From: Noviherbaspirillum pedocola | GTDB lineage: Bacteria > Pseudomonadota > Gammaproteobacteria > Burkholderiales > Burkholderiaceae_D | Length of the DNA: 64,000 bases | Direction of reading: 5' to 3' | Assembly: GCF_016632335.1 (NCBI RefSeq) | Contig: NZ_JAEPBG010000001.1 | Coordinates: 558,001 to 622,000 of the forward strand | Shown: piece after piece, positions 47,550 to 55,550 of the stretch | Layout: every line of letters starts with the position of its first letter | Position numbering within the stretch: position 1 is the first letter of the stretch | The notes under the pieces: model-generated | What the model was told of the DNA's origin: nothing | Databases searched by the model: none | Seen by the model: only the letters and a program-made list of their open reading frames with translations | Position numbers and translations under genes: made by a program

Positions 47550-48818
47550 TTGGATGCCGTTCCTTTGTGGGCGCAATTTGCCGCGCTGGCAATACTGATT
47601 TTTCTGTCCGCATTCTTTGCCATGACGGAAACCGCGTTGATGGCGGCCAACCGGCACCGTCTGCGCCACCTTGCGCGCCGCGGCAGCCGCAGCGCCGCCG
47701 CCGCGCTCTGGCTGCTGGAGCGTACTGATCGCCTGCTGTCGCTGGTGCTCATCGGCAGCACCCTGGCCAATGCGCTTGCCACCGCGCTGGCCACGCTGAT
47801 TGCCTTCAACCTCTTCGGCGGCCAGGAAATCAAGCTGGTCATTACCGTGGCTGCGGTGTCGCTGCTGTTGATCGTGTTCGCACAGATTTCACCAAAGGTG
47901 GTTGGTGCCGCCCATCCGGAACGCATTGCGCTGGCCACCAGCCTGCTGCTGCGGGCACTGATGACGCTGGCGCAGCCGCTGATCTGGGTGATGCACCTGC
48001 TGGTGACCAGTCTGATGTGGCTGCTGCGCATACGCGCGGGCGATGTCGACGCCAGACTGTCCACCGAAGAGCTGCGCATGATGGTGCTGGAAAGTGGCAG
48101 CTTCATTCCGGGCAAGCATCGCAGCATCCTTTTGAACCTGTTCGAACTGGAAAAGATTGCCGTCGATGATGTGATGACGCCGCGCGCGCACATCGAAGCG
48201 CTGAACCTGGCCATGCCGGTCGAAGAGATCCGGCACCAGCTGACCACCTGCTATCACAACCAGTTGCCGGTGCACGAAGGCGAGATCAACGACATCATCG
48301 GCATCCTCCATGTGCGCAAGGCAATGGCGCTCCTGGCTGAGGAAGACCTGGCTGCCGAAGATTTCCGCGCGCTGCTGTCGGCGCCCTATTTCATTCCGCC
48401 GGACACCGATGTCTTCGCCCAGCTGCAGTATTTCCAGGAAAACCATGAGCGGCTGGCGATCATCGTTGATGAGTATGGCGAGGTACAGGGTCTGGTCACG
48501 CTGGACGACATCATCGAGGAAATGGTTGGCGAATTCACCACGCCGGCCCCGGGCGCGGCACGCGCCGATGCGCCCGGCTGGGATGCCAACGGAGAATGCC
48601 TGGTCGAAGGCTCGGCGCTGCTGCGCGATCTGAACAAGCGACTCGCCCTGGATTTCCCGCTCGACGGACCGAAGACCATCAATGGACTGCTGCTGGAATA
48701 TCTGCAGGACATACCGGAAGCGCATGTCAGCGTGCGCTTGGCCGGTTGCGTCATCGAAATCATCCAGGCCCAGAACCAGGCAATCAAGGTCGTCAAGCTG
48801 ATTCGCCCGGGAAAATAA
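47550..48818 (+). CDS. CNNM/CorC (HlyC-type) membrane transporter with CBS domains
   Basis: A 422-residue UPF0053 protein: a DUF21/CNNM transmembrane domain (residues ~1-185; FLSAFFAMTETALMAANRHRLRHLARRG), two CBS domains (about residues 205-330; DDVMTPRAHIEALNLAMP, IIVDEYGEVQGLVTLDDIIEEMVGEF) and a C-terminal CorC/HlyC domain. Members are implicated in Mg/Co export; the substrate here is inference. A TTG at 47550 is the likely start because homologues begin with the D-x-V-P-L-W-A-Q segment. Confidence 0.9.
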   Translation: MDAVPLWAQFAALAILIFLSAFFAMTETALMAANRHRLRHLARRGSRSAAAALWLLERTDRLLSLVLIGSTLANALATALATLIAFNLFGGQEIKLVITVAAVSLLLIVFAQISPKVVGAAHPERIALATSLLLRALMTLAQPLIWVMHLLVTSLMWLLRIRAGDVDARLSTEELRMMVLESGSFIPGKHRSILLNLFELEKIAVDDVMTPRAHIEALNLAMPVEEIRHQLTTCYHNQLPVHEGEINDIIGILHVRKAMALLAEEDLAAEDFRALLSAPYFIPPDTDVFAQLQYFQENHERLAIIVDEYGEVQGLVTLDDIIEEMVGEFTTPAPGAARADAPGWDANGECLVEGSALLRDLNKRLALDFPLDGPKTINGLLLEYLQDIPEAHVSVRLAGCVIEIIQAQNQAIKVVKLIRPGK

Positions 48819-48975
48819 AAGTTTCTGTACGTAAACTGTAGCAGGCAGGTATCATTCCAGCCGCCCGGCGCTTCGAAAGCGCCACGAAATCGGCCCGCGC
48901 GGTTTACAAAAATGATGCTCATGGGCATCATCTGTGGCGACCACTTCCCCACGCAGAGCTATTCCCGACGATCCC

Positions 48976-50703
48976 ATGGCGGCGACATCACCCAATACAG
49001 TCTCGAGCACGCCGGTTTCCGGCCTGGCACGATCGCTGCTGGCGGCCGGACGGATTTCGGCCGAACAGGCGGAAACCTGCAGTCGCAAGGCGCAGGCGGA
49101 AAAGGTGTCGCAGATCGATGTGCTATTGCAGGAAAAGGCCATCGATTCGAAAAGCCTGGCAGCGTTCTGTTCCGAAACCTTCGGCTACCCTCTTCTCGAC
49201 TTCTCCGCTGTCAATCCGGCAACGCTGCCGGAAAAGGCAATCGATCCGAAACTGATGCAAAGCCTGCGCGTCATTGCGTTGGCCCGGCGCGGCAACCGTT
49301 TGTCCGTGGCGCTATCGGATCCGACCAACAGCGCCGCGCTCGAGCAGATCAAGTTCCAGACCGAACTCACCGTCGAGCCGGTGATCGTCGATCATCAGCA
49401 ATTGCTGCGCATAGTCGAGCGACTTGACCAGGATGCGAACCAGAATCTGCAGGAACTGATCGGCGACGATCTCGAGGGCGTTGATCTTTCCGAGGAAGAG
49501 CCGTCGCCGGGCGACGGCGCAGCCACGGCGGAAATTGACGATGCGCCGGTGGTGCGCTTCCTGCAGAAGATCCTGATCGATGCAATCAACATGGGCGCAT
49601 CGGACCTGCACTTCGAGCCCTTCGAAAAGTATTACCAGATCCGTTTTCGCGTCGACGGCGTGCTGCGCGAAGTAGCGCAGCCGCCGCTGGCGATCAAGGA
49701 AAAGCTGGCTTCGCGCATCAAGGTGATCTCGAAGCTGGATATCTCCGAGAAACGGGTGCCGCAGGACGGCCGCATGAAGCTGGCCCTGTCGAAAACGCGC
49801 TCGATCGACTTCCGCGTCTCGACACTGCCCACGCTGCACGGCGAGAAGATCGTCATGCGTATCCTGGACGCGACCCAGGCTCAGCTCGGCATCGATGCGC
49901 TCGGTTACGACCCGGATCAGAAGGCGCTGCTGATGGACGCCATCCAGCGCCCGTACGGCATGGTGCTCGTGACCGGCCCGACCGGTTCGGGCAAGACGGT
50001 GTCGCTGTACACCTGCCTGAACATTTTGAATCAGCCCGGCATCAACATTTCCACCGCCGAAGACCCGGCCGAGATCAACCTGCCCGGCATCAACCAGGTC
50101 AACGTGAATGAACGCGCCGGCCTGACCTTTCCGATCGCGCTGAAAGCCTTTCTGCGCCAGGATCCAGACATCATCATGGTCGGCGAGATCCGCGACCTCG
50201 AAACCGCGGACATTGCGATCAAGGCCGCCCAGACCGGCCACATGGTGTTTTCCACACTGCACACCAACGACGCGCCATCGACGCTGACGCGCCTGATGAA
50301 CATGGGCGTGGCGCCGTTCAACATCGCCTCGTCGGTGATCATGATCACCGCGCAGCGCCTGGCGCGCCGGCTGTGCAGCTGCAAGCAACCGACCGAGATC
50401 CCCGAAGAGGCGCTGCTGGAAGCCGGCTTTCGCGAAGAAGAAATCGACGGCGCCTGGGTGCCCTACCGCGCCGTCGGCTGCGAGCGCTGCAGCGGCAGCG
50501 GCTACAAGGGGCGCGTCGGCATCTATCAGGTGATGCCGATTTCCGAAGCGATCGAAAAAATCATTCTGTCGCACGGCACTGCGCTGGAAATCGAAGCCCA
50601 GGCCCGGCGCGACGGTGTACGCACGCTGCGCGAGGCCGGCTTGGCCAAGGTGATGCAGGGACTCACCAGCCTGGAAGAAGTGCTGGGCTGCACGAACTCA
50701 TAA
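48976..50703 (+). CDS. pilB: type IV pilus extension ATPase PilB
   Basis: PilB drives pilin polymerisation. The protein has about 575 residues: an N-terminal MshEN/T2SSE domain (SGLARSLLAAGRISAEQAETC) and a C-terminal secretion ATPase with Walker A GPTGSGKTVSLY, the Asp box, GEIRDLETADIAIKAAQTGH (Walker B region) and a tetracysteine zinc site (CSCKQP, CERCSGSG). The ATG at 48976 is preferred; a GTG 14 codons upstream is the alternative. pilC follows 12 bases later. Confidence 0.95.
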   Translation: MAATSPNTVSSTPVSGLARSLLAAGRISAEQAETCSRKAQAEKVSQIDVLLQEKAIDSKSLAAFCSETFGYPLLDFSAVNPATLPEKAIDPKLMQSLRVIALARRGNRLSVALSDPTNSAALEQIKFQTELTVEPVIVDHQQLLRIVERLDQDANQNLQELIGDDLEGVDLSEEEPSPGDGAATAEIDDAPVVRFLQKILIDAINMGASDLHFEPFEKYYQIRFRVDGVLREVAQPPLAIKEKLASRIKVISKLDISEKRVPQDGRMKLALSKTRSIDFRVSTLPTLHGEKIVMRILDATQAQLGIDALGYDPDQKALLMDAIQRPYGMVLVTGPTGSGKTVSLYTCLNILNQPGINISTAEDPAEINLPGINQVNVNERAGLTFPIALKAFLRQDPDIIMVGEIRDLETADIAIKAAQTGHMVFSTLHTNDAPSTLTRLMNMGVAPFNIASSVIMITAQRLARRLCSCKQPTEIPEEALLEAGFREEEIDGAWVPYRAVGCERCSGSGYKGRVGIYQVMPISEAIEKIILSHGTALEIEAQARRDGVRTLREAGLAKVMQGLTSLEEVLGCTNS

Positions 50704-50715
50704 AGGAAAACCGCC

Positions 50716-51936
50716 ATGGCAAGCGCAATCGCCGCCAACAATGTGAAGGAAACGCTGTACGCCTGGGAAGGCAAGGACCGCAGCGGCAAGCTGGTGCGCG
50801 GCGAATTGCGCGCCTCCGGCGAAAACATGGTGAATGTCACGCTGCGCCGCCAGGGCATTCTGGTCACCAAGGTCAAGAAGCGCTCGCTGCGCGGCGGCAA
50901 GAAGGTCAGCGAGAAGGACATTACCCTGTTCACCCGCCAGCTGGCGACGATGATGAAGGCCGGCGTGCCGCTGCTGCAATCCTTCGACATCCTCTCCAAG
51001 GGAGCCGGCAATCCGGCGATGGCCAGACTGATCCAGGACATACGCGGCGATGTGGAAACCGGCACCAGCCTGAATCAGGCCTTCCGCAAGTTTCCGCTGC
51101 ACTTCGATCCGCTGTTCTGCAATCTGGTCGGTGCCGGCGAACAGGCCGGCATCCTGGAAGAGCTGCTTACCCGACTGGCGGTCTACAAGGAAAAGACGCT
51201 GGCGATCAAGGGCAAGATCAAGTCGGCGATGTTCTATCCGGTCTCGATTCTCGCGGTTGCCTTCATCGTCACCGCGGTGATCATGATCTGGGTGGTGCCG
51301 GCCTTCAAGACCGTGTTCACCAGCTTTGGCGCCGATCTGCCGGCGCCGACGCTGCTGGTGATGGCGATCTCCGACTTCTTCGTCGCGAACTGGTATTTCA
51401 TCTTCGGTGGCATCGGTGGTGCGCTGTATCTGTTCTTCCAGTCCTGGCGGCGCTCGGTGACCATGCAGCGCCGCATGGATAAGCTGCTGCTGAAACTGCC
51501 GATCTTCGGTGCAGTCATTCGTAAAGCATCGATCGCCCGCTGGAGCCGCACGCTGGCAACCATGTTTTCGGCCGGCGTGCCGCTGGTGGAATCGCTGGAT
51601 TCGGTTGGCGGCGCTTCCGGCAACGCGGTCTATCAGGATGCCACGCGCAAGATCCAGGCCGACGTCAGCACCGGCACCAGCCTGACGGTGGCGATGCAGA
51701 GCGCCAATGTGTTTCCGATGATGGTCACCCAGATGGTTGCCATTGGCGAGGAATCCGGCGCGCTGGACGCAATGCTGGGCAAGGTCGCCGACTTCTATGA
51801 AGAGGAAGTCGATGAAGCGGTGGAATCTCTGTCCAGCCTGATGGAGCCGCTGATCATGGTGATTCTTGGCGTGCTCATCGGCGGCCTGGTCGTGGCGATG
51901 TATCTGCCTATCTTCAAGCTGGGCTCGGTGGTGTGA
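50716..51936 (+). CDS. pilC: type IV pilus inner-membrane platform protein PilC
   Basis: A 406-residue GspF-family protein: cytoplasmic GspF repeat (ITLFTRQLATMMKAGVPLLQSFDIL), transmembrane segment around residues 178-200, second GspF repeat (RTLATMFSAGVPLVESLDSVGGASGN) and C-terminal transmembrane helix (PLIMVILGVLIGGLVVAMYLP). It begins KETLYAWEGKDRSGKLVRGE, typical of PilC. Unlike the usual order, pilD does not follow; it is 9.4 kb downstream. Confidence 0.96.
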   Translation: MASAIAANNVKETLYAWEGKDRSGKLVRGELRASGENMVNVTLRRQGILVTKVKKRSLRGGKKVSEKDITLFTRQLATMMKAGVPLLQSFDILSKGAGNPAMARLIQDIRGDVETGTSLNQAFRKFPLHFDPLFCNLVGAGEQAGILEELLTRLAVYKEKTLAIKGKIKSAMFYPVSILAVAFIVTAVIMIWVVPAFKTVFTSFGADLPAPTLLVMAISDFFVANWYFIFGGIGGALYLFFQSWRRSVTMQRRMDKLLLKLPIFGAVIRKASIARWSRTLATMFSAGVPLVESLDSVGGASGNAVYQDATRKIQADVSTGTSLTVAMQSANVFPMMVTQMVAIGEESGALDAMLGKVADFYEEEVDEAVESLSSLMEPLIMVILGVLIGGLVVAMYLPIFKLGSVV

Positions 51937-52012
51937 CTTTTGCCCGCGCCTGCCGTGTCCTGACGACGTCGGCGGGATCGGAGGTCTTTGGCTACCTCGA
52001 TTCAAGGCGGAG

Positions 52013-52035
52013 TGACCGCTTCCGGAAAGCGGTCA
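52013..52035 (+). terminator. hairpin after pilC, possible terminator
   Basis: A 9-bp stem (TGACCGCTT / AAGCGGTCA) 77 bases after pilC. Only TT follows, so termination efficiency is doubtful. The rest of the 447-base gap up to 52384 shows no gene. Confidence 0.4.
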
Positions 52036-52383
52036 TTCAATCGATACCGAGTCAGCAACGTCCCCATTCCGAGAATCAGATCGTGCATGCGGCTTCGCAT
52101 TGAAGCTGCGCTTTCGGTCCCAGGCAAGGATCGATGCCTCAGTAGACACGCTATGGACGCTAGCCAGCACACTGCAAGCGATGATGCCTGATGCGAATAG
52201 GCGCGTCCTGTTGAGCACTGACAGGCACTGCTTGTGTTGGTGATCAGGAATATTTCGGGGCAGTCTTCAGGAACAGGGATCGCTGGCAGTCTGCGGCCTT
52301 GACGCTCCTGAAATTGCCATTCTTTTTCTCATATATCCGCATTGAACACCTTTGCACATCCAATGCGTCTGGAAGGAGTCCAC

Positions 52384-54228
52384 TTGTCACAGTTAGCGCG
52401 CCGCATGCAGTATGGGTTGCTGCTCCTGCCCCTGGTCATTGTCCTGGCCGTGTACTGGCCGATATTGAATTACGGGAAAGTCTGGGACGACTGGTTGCTG
52501 CTTGGGGAATTCGGACATTACAAGGAACCCGCATTGTGGTGGCGCTTCCTCGCCAACCCCCTGCCCTTCTCGGAAAACTATTTCCGCCCGCTGGTTGTTT
52601 TCTCCTTCATTCTCGAAGGGTATTTCGGGCTCACCGATTCCTTTTCCCACCTGCTGAACATCCTCATTCACGGCGCCAACAGCGCGCTGTTGATTCTCCT
52701 TGCCGAAAGGATGTGGCCCAAAGGGCAGGATGCGCGTTTGAACCGCATCGTCGCAACGGGAGTCGGCATTGTTTATGCGCTGCATCCGGCAATGTCGGAA
52801 GGCACCATCTGGATTGCCGGCCGTTTCGATCTTCTTGTTACGACCTTCATTCTGCTGGCACTGCTCGCCGACAGCGCGGTGCGTTCGGCGCCGCAACGTG
52901 CATTCATCGTAGGTCTTTGCTTCTTCGCGGCGCTGCTGTGCAAGGAAATGGCAATCACTCTGCCGATTCTTCTGGTGTTGCTCCATGCGGCGAGATCGAC
53001 GCAAACCGGGATTCACTATCTGTTCACGCGTGAACGGCTGCAAGTTTATGCGGCGCTTCTGCTTGCCTTGGCCGCGTATGCCTGTGTGCGCTATGCGTCG
53101 CTTGGATACTTCCTGACGTCCGAGCCGGAAATGGCCTTCCTGCAGCTTGGCACGACGCTGCAGCGCATGCTGTTGATCGGCGCGGCGCTGTGGGGTTATC
53201 TCTGCACCATGCTGATGCCGCTTTCCGGGATCGCGCCCCTGCACTACACCAGTCTGCCTATCCCGGTGTCCGACATGTCCGCGTGGCTGGGTTTGTTCCT
53301 GCTGGCGTTCATCATTGGGCTCGGTCTCCTTCTCGCGCGACGTCAAGCGTGGCGCTTGCCCATCCTTTGTCTGGGCGCGGCTTTGGTGAGCCTTCTGCCC
53401 GTGTTGCACATCACCGCCGTCCCAATGCTGCTCGGAAACACCCTGACAGCGGACCGCGCTACGATGGTGCCCATCCTCTTCCTGTCGCTGGCCATAGGCG
53501 GCGCGATTGTCATGCACGCCAATCGCAACGGCTTTGCCCTGGCCGGACTTGTTGCCGCAGTATGGATGATCCTTTCGGTCTTCATCATTCGGGCGATCCT
53601 GCCGCTATGGTCCAGTGATCTGGTGTTGTGGCATTGGCTGTCTACCGATAATCCTGCATGTTCGATGTGCCATACCAACTATGGAAGGCATCTCATCTAT
53701 GGCCTGAGTCCGGAAATGGGTCTGAAAGAGGCTGATCTTGGTCTTGCTCGCGCCCAGCAGCCCTGGCAGCTTGCAACAGCCCATGATGTGCGGTCCAGGG
53801 CTTTGGCAAAGCTCGGCCGCAATGACGAGGCGATTGCCGCAGCCACCGCGGCTTTCGATGCCGAACCGGTTCAGAAGCAGAAGGCGCAATTTCTCGTGCA
53901 GCGTATTTCACTTCTGACCAAGGCCGGAAGATACGACGAGGCCAGCGCCGATCTCGGCAAGGCGCTGGCACTGAAAGGGCCGAGCGATCACACGCTCATA
54001 GGACTGCTCGGTGACCTCGCGCTGGCGACTGACCGGCCCGACATCGCCCGCAACCTGTACAAGCAGGCGTTCGAGTTCTCGACACCTACCATTCGCTCCG
54101 CCAAGCTCGCCAGTGCGGACGACCCGGTGAAGTGGCAGCGCCTGGGAGACCTGTTCGCGGCGCAGCATGCCACTGCCGATGCAGAAGCGGCATACAAGGA
54201 AGCGCGCAGGCTTGGCAAAGCCAATTGA
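52384..54228 (+). CDS. GT-C-like multi-spanning membrane protein with C-terminal TPR domain
   Basis: The 614-residue protein has about eleven transmembrane helices in its first ~415 residues, then a soluble helical TPR-like region (HDVRSRALAKLGRNDEAIAAAT, YDEASADLGKALALKG). The first extracytoplasmic loop contains GKVWDDWLLLGEF; a D-D pair in this loop is typical of GT-C glycosyltransferases such as PMT, ArnT and TMTC proteins. A lipid-linked sugar donor and a periplasmic acceptor are likely. The TTG at 52384 is chosen because AAGGAG lies 5 bases upstream. It sits between pilC and pilA, so pilin or surface glycosylation is a guess. Confidence 0.75.
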   Translation: MSQLARRMQYGLLLLPLVIVLAVYWPILNYGKVWDDWLLLGEFGHYKEPALWWRFLANPLPFSENYFRPLVVFSFILEGYFGLTDSFSHLLNILIHGANSALLILLAERMWPKGQDARLNRIVATGVGIVYALHPAMSEGTIWIAGRFDLLVTTFILLALLADSAVRSAPQRAFIVGLCFFAALLCKEMAITLPILLVLLHAARSTQTGIHYLFTRERLQVYAALLLALAAYACVRYASLGYFLTSEPEMAFLQLGTTLQRMLLIGAALWGYLCTMLMPLSGIAPLHYTSLPIPVSDMSAWLGLFLLAFIIGLGLLLARRQAWRLPILCLGAALVSLLPVLHITAVPMLLGNTLTADRATMVPILFLSLAIGGAIVMHANRNGFALAGLVAAVWMILSVFIIRAILPLWSSDLVLWHWLSTDNPACSMCHTNYGRHLIYGLSPEMGLKEADLGLARAQQPWQLATAHDVRSRALAKLGRNDEAIAAATAAFDAEPVQKQKAQFLVQRISLLTKAGRYDEASADLGKALALKGPSDHTLIGLLGDLALATDRPDIARNLYKQAFEFSTPTIRSAKLASADDPVKWQRLGDLFAAQHATADAEAAYKEARRLGKAN

Positions 54229-54460
54229 GCAGGTAGGGGCGATGACACCCCTTCGCGCAACTTTGATGACTCCAGCCCCGGCACTGTTTGCGACGAAGTG
54301 GGAGGTGGCGCGTCCTGCGCAGTATTTTTCACGCGCAATGTCCCGCTTAAATTATTTCCATGTATCATCATTTAACATTTCGTGCCGATAATCGATTCAC
54401 AGGTCGAACACAGACACGCAGCAGGCTTTACGCAAAAAGGACACCAAGGGACGCGCCGCG

Positions 54461-54916
54461 ATGATGGGAAAGATAGGGAAATACAGCTTGATGATGGCCA
54501 TGGCAGTGCTGCCGTACTGCATGGGCCATGGCGCAATCGCTGGAGCACTGGATGAAGCGAAGGCGCGCGCTCACCTTGATGCCGTCGCGGAGGGCAACCT
54601 TGATGCGCTGATGCAGGATTACACCGACGACGCCTACATGGAATGGGTGGGCGGCCCACTCGACGGACGCTACCGGGGCAAGGATGCCATCCGTTCCGTA
54701 TGGCAGCGCTTCATCGCGATCAATGCCGGCAAGCCGCGGCCGGCGCATTTTGGCAAGGTATCCGCCTTCACCAACCCCAAGGGCACATCGCTGCAGTCCG
54801 GGGCCGAATATGGCGGCGCACTGCCGCTGAAGGTTTGGCACGTGCTCACTTACCGGGATGGCGAGCTCAGCACCGAGATCTGGCAGATCGCCCCTGCGCT
54901 GCAGATCGACCAATGA
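54461..54916 (+). CDS. secreted NTF2/SnoaL-like protein
   Basis: A 151-residue protein with a signal peptide (YSLMMAMAVLPYCMGHGAIAGA) and an NTF2-like cone fold domain: HLDAVAEGNLDALMQDYTDDAYMEWVGG, DGRYRGKDAIRSVWQRFIA, WHVLTYRDGELSTEIWQI. In this fold the pocket may bind a small ligand or catalyse a reaction, but nothing shows which. Its stop overlaps the next start as ATGA, so it is translationally coupled to the cupredoxin-like gene. Confidence 0.8.
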   Translation: MMGKIGKYSLMMAMAVLPYCMGHGAIAGALDEAKARAHLDAVAEGNLDALMQDYTDDAYMEWVGGPLDGRYRGKDAIRSVWQRFIAINAGKPRPAHFGKVSAFTNPKGTSLQSGAEYGGALPLKVWHVLTYRDGELSTEIWQIAPALQIDQ

Positions 54917-55548
54917 TGCGCGGCACCGCCGCGCGCATGGCGCTGTTGTTCGTGCTGGCGGGGAGCGCCAAGGCCGCCACGGTCGATGCGCTGGTGCTCG
55001 ATCCGAAGGGCCAGCCCGTGCCGGATGCGGCGGTGGTGCTTTATCCGCTTGCGCCAGCCGCGCACAAGCCGCGTCTGCCCGCGACCATCGAGCAGCGCGG
55101 CAGCGAATTCATCCCCTACGTCACCGTGGTGCAGACCGGAACCGCCGTCGAATTTCCGAATAACGACAGCATCAAGCATCACGCCTATTCGTTTTCGGCG
55201 GCGAAGCGATTCGAGATCAAGCTGTATGCGGGCAAGCCAGGCCAGCCGGTCATCTTCGACAAGCCCGGCGAGGTCGTCATCGGCTGCAATATCCATGACT
55301 GGATGGAGGCCCATGTCCTGGTGGTGGACTCGCCGTACTTCGCCAGGACGGCGCCCAACGGCAGCGCGGCGATTGCCAATGTCCCTGCCGGGCGCTATCG
55401 GCTACAGCTGTGGCACCCGCAGCAAAAGGCCGGGCAAGCGCCGAGCGAGGTGGACATCGGCCCCTCTCCCGCGCGCATCACGATGAAGCTTGATGTGAAA
55501 CCACGCGAGCGCAAACCACGGGCCGAGACTGACCCGGATCGCTATTGA
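54913..55548 (+). CDS. periplasmic cupredoxin-like / carboxypeptidase-regulatory-like protein
   Basis: A 211-residue exported protein (signal peptide MALLFVLAGSAKA). It resembles plastocyanin-type proteins annotated as methylamine utilisation proteins. Candidate copper ligands are His in SIKHHAYSF (about residue 86) and Cys, His, Met in VIGCNIHDWMEAHV (about residues 124-130), the order H...C-x3-H-x2-M. The C-terminal part (IANVPAGRYRLQLWHPQQ) looks like a carboxypeptidase regulatory-like strand domain. It sits 2 bases before the GGDEF/EAL gene, within one operon. Confidence 0.82.
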   Translation: MMRGTAARMALLFVLAGSAKAATVDALVLDPKGQPVPDAAVVLYPLAPAAHKPRLPATIEQRGSEFIPYVTVVQTGTAVEFPNNDSIKHHAYSFSAAKRFEIKLYAGKPGQPVIFDKPGEVVIGCNIHDWMEAHVLVVDSPYFARTAPNGSAAIANVPAGRYRLQLWHPQQKAGQAPSEVDIGPSPARITMKLDVKPRERKPRAETDPDRY

Positions 55549-55550
55549 TC

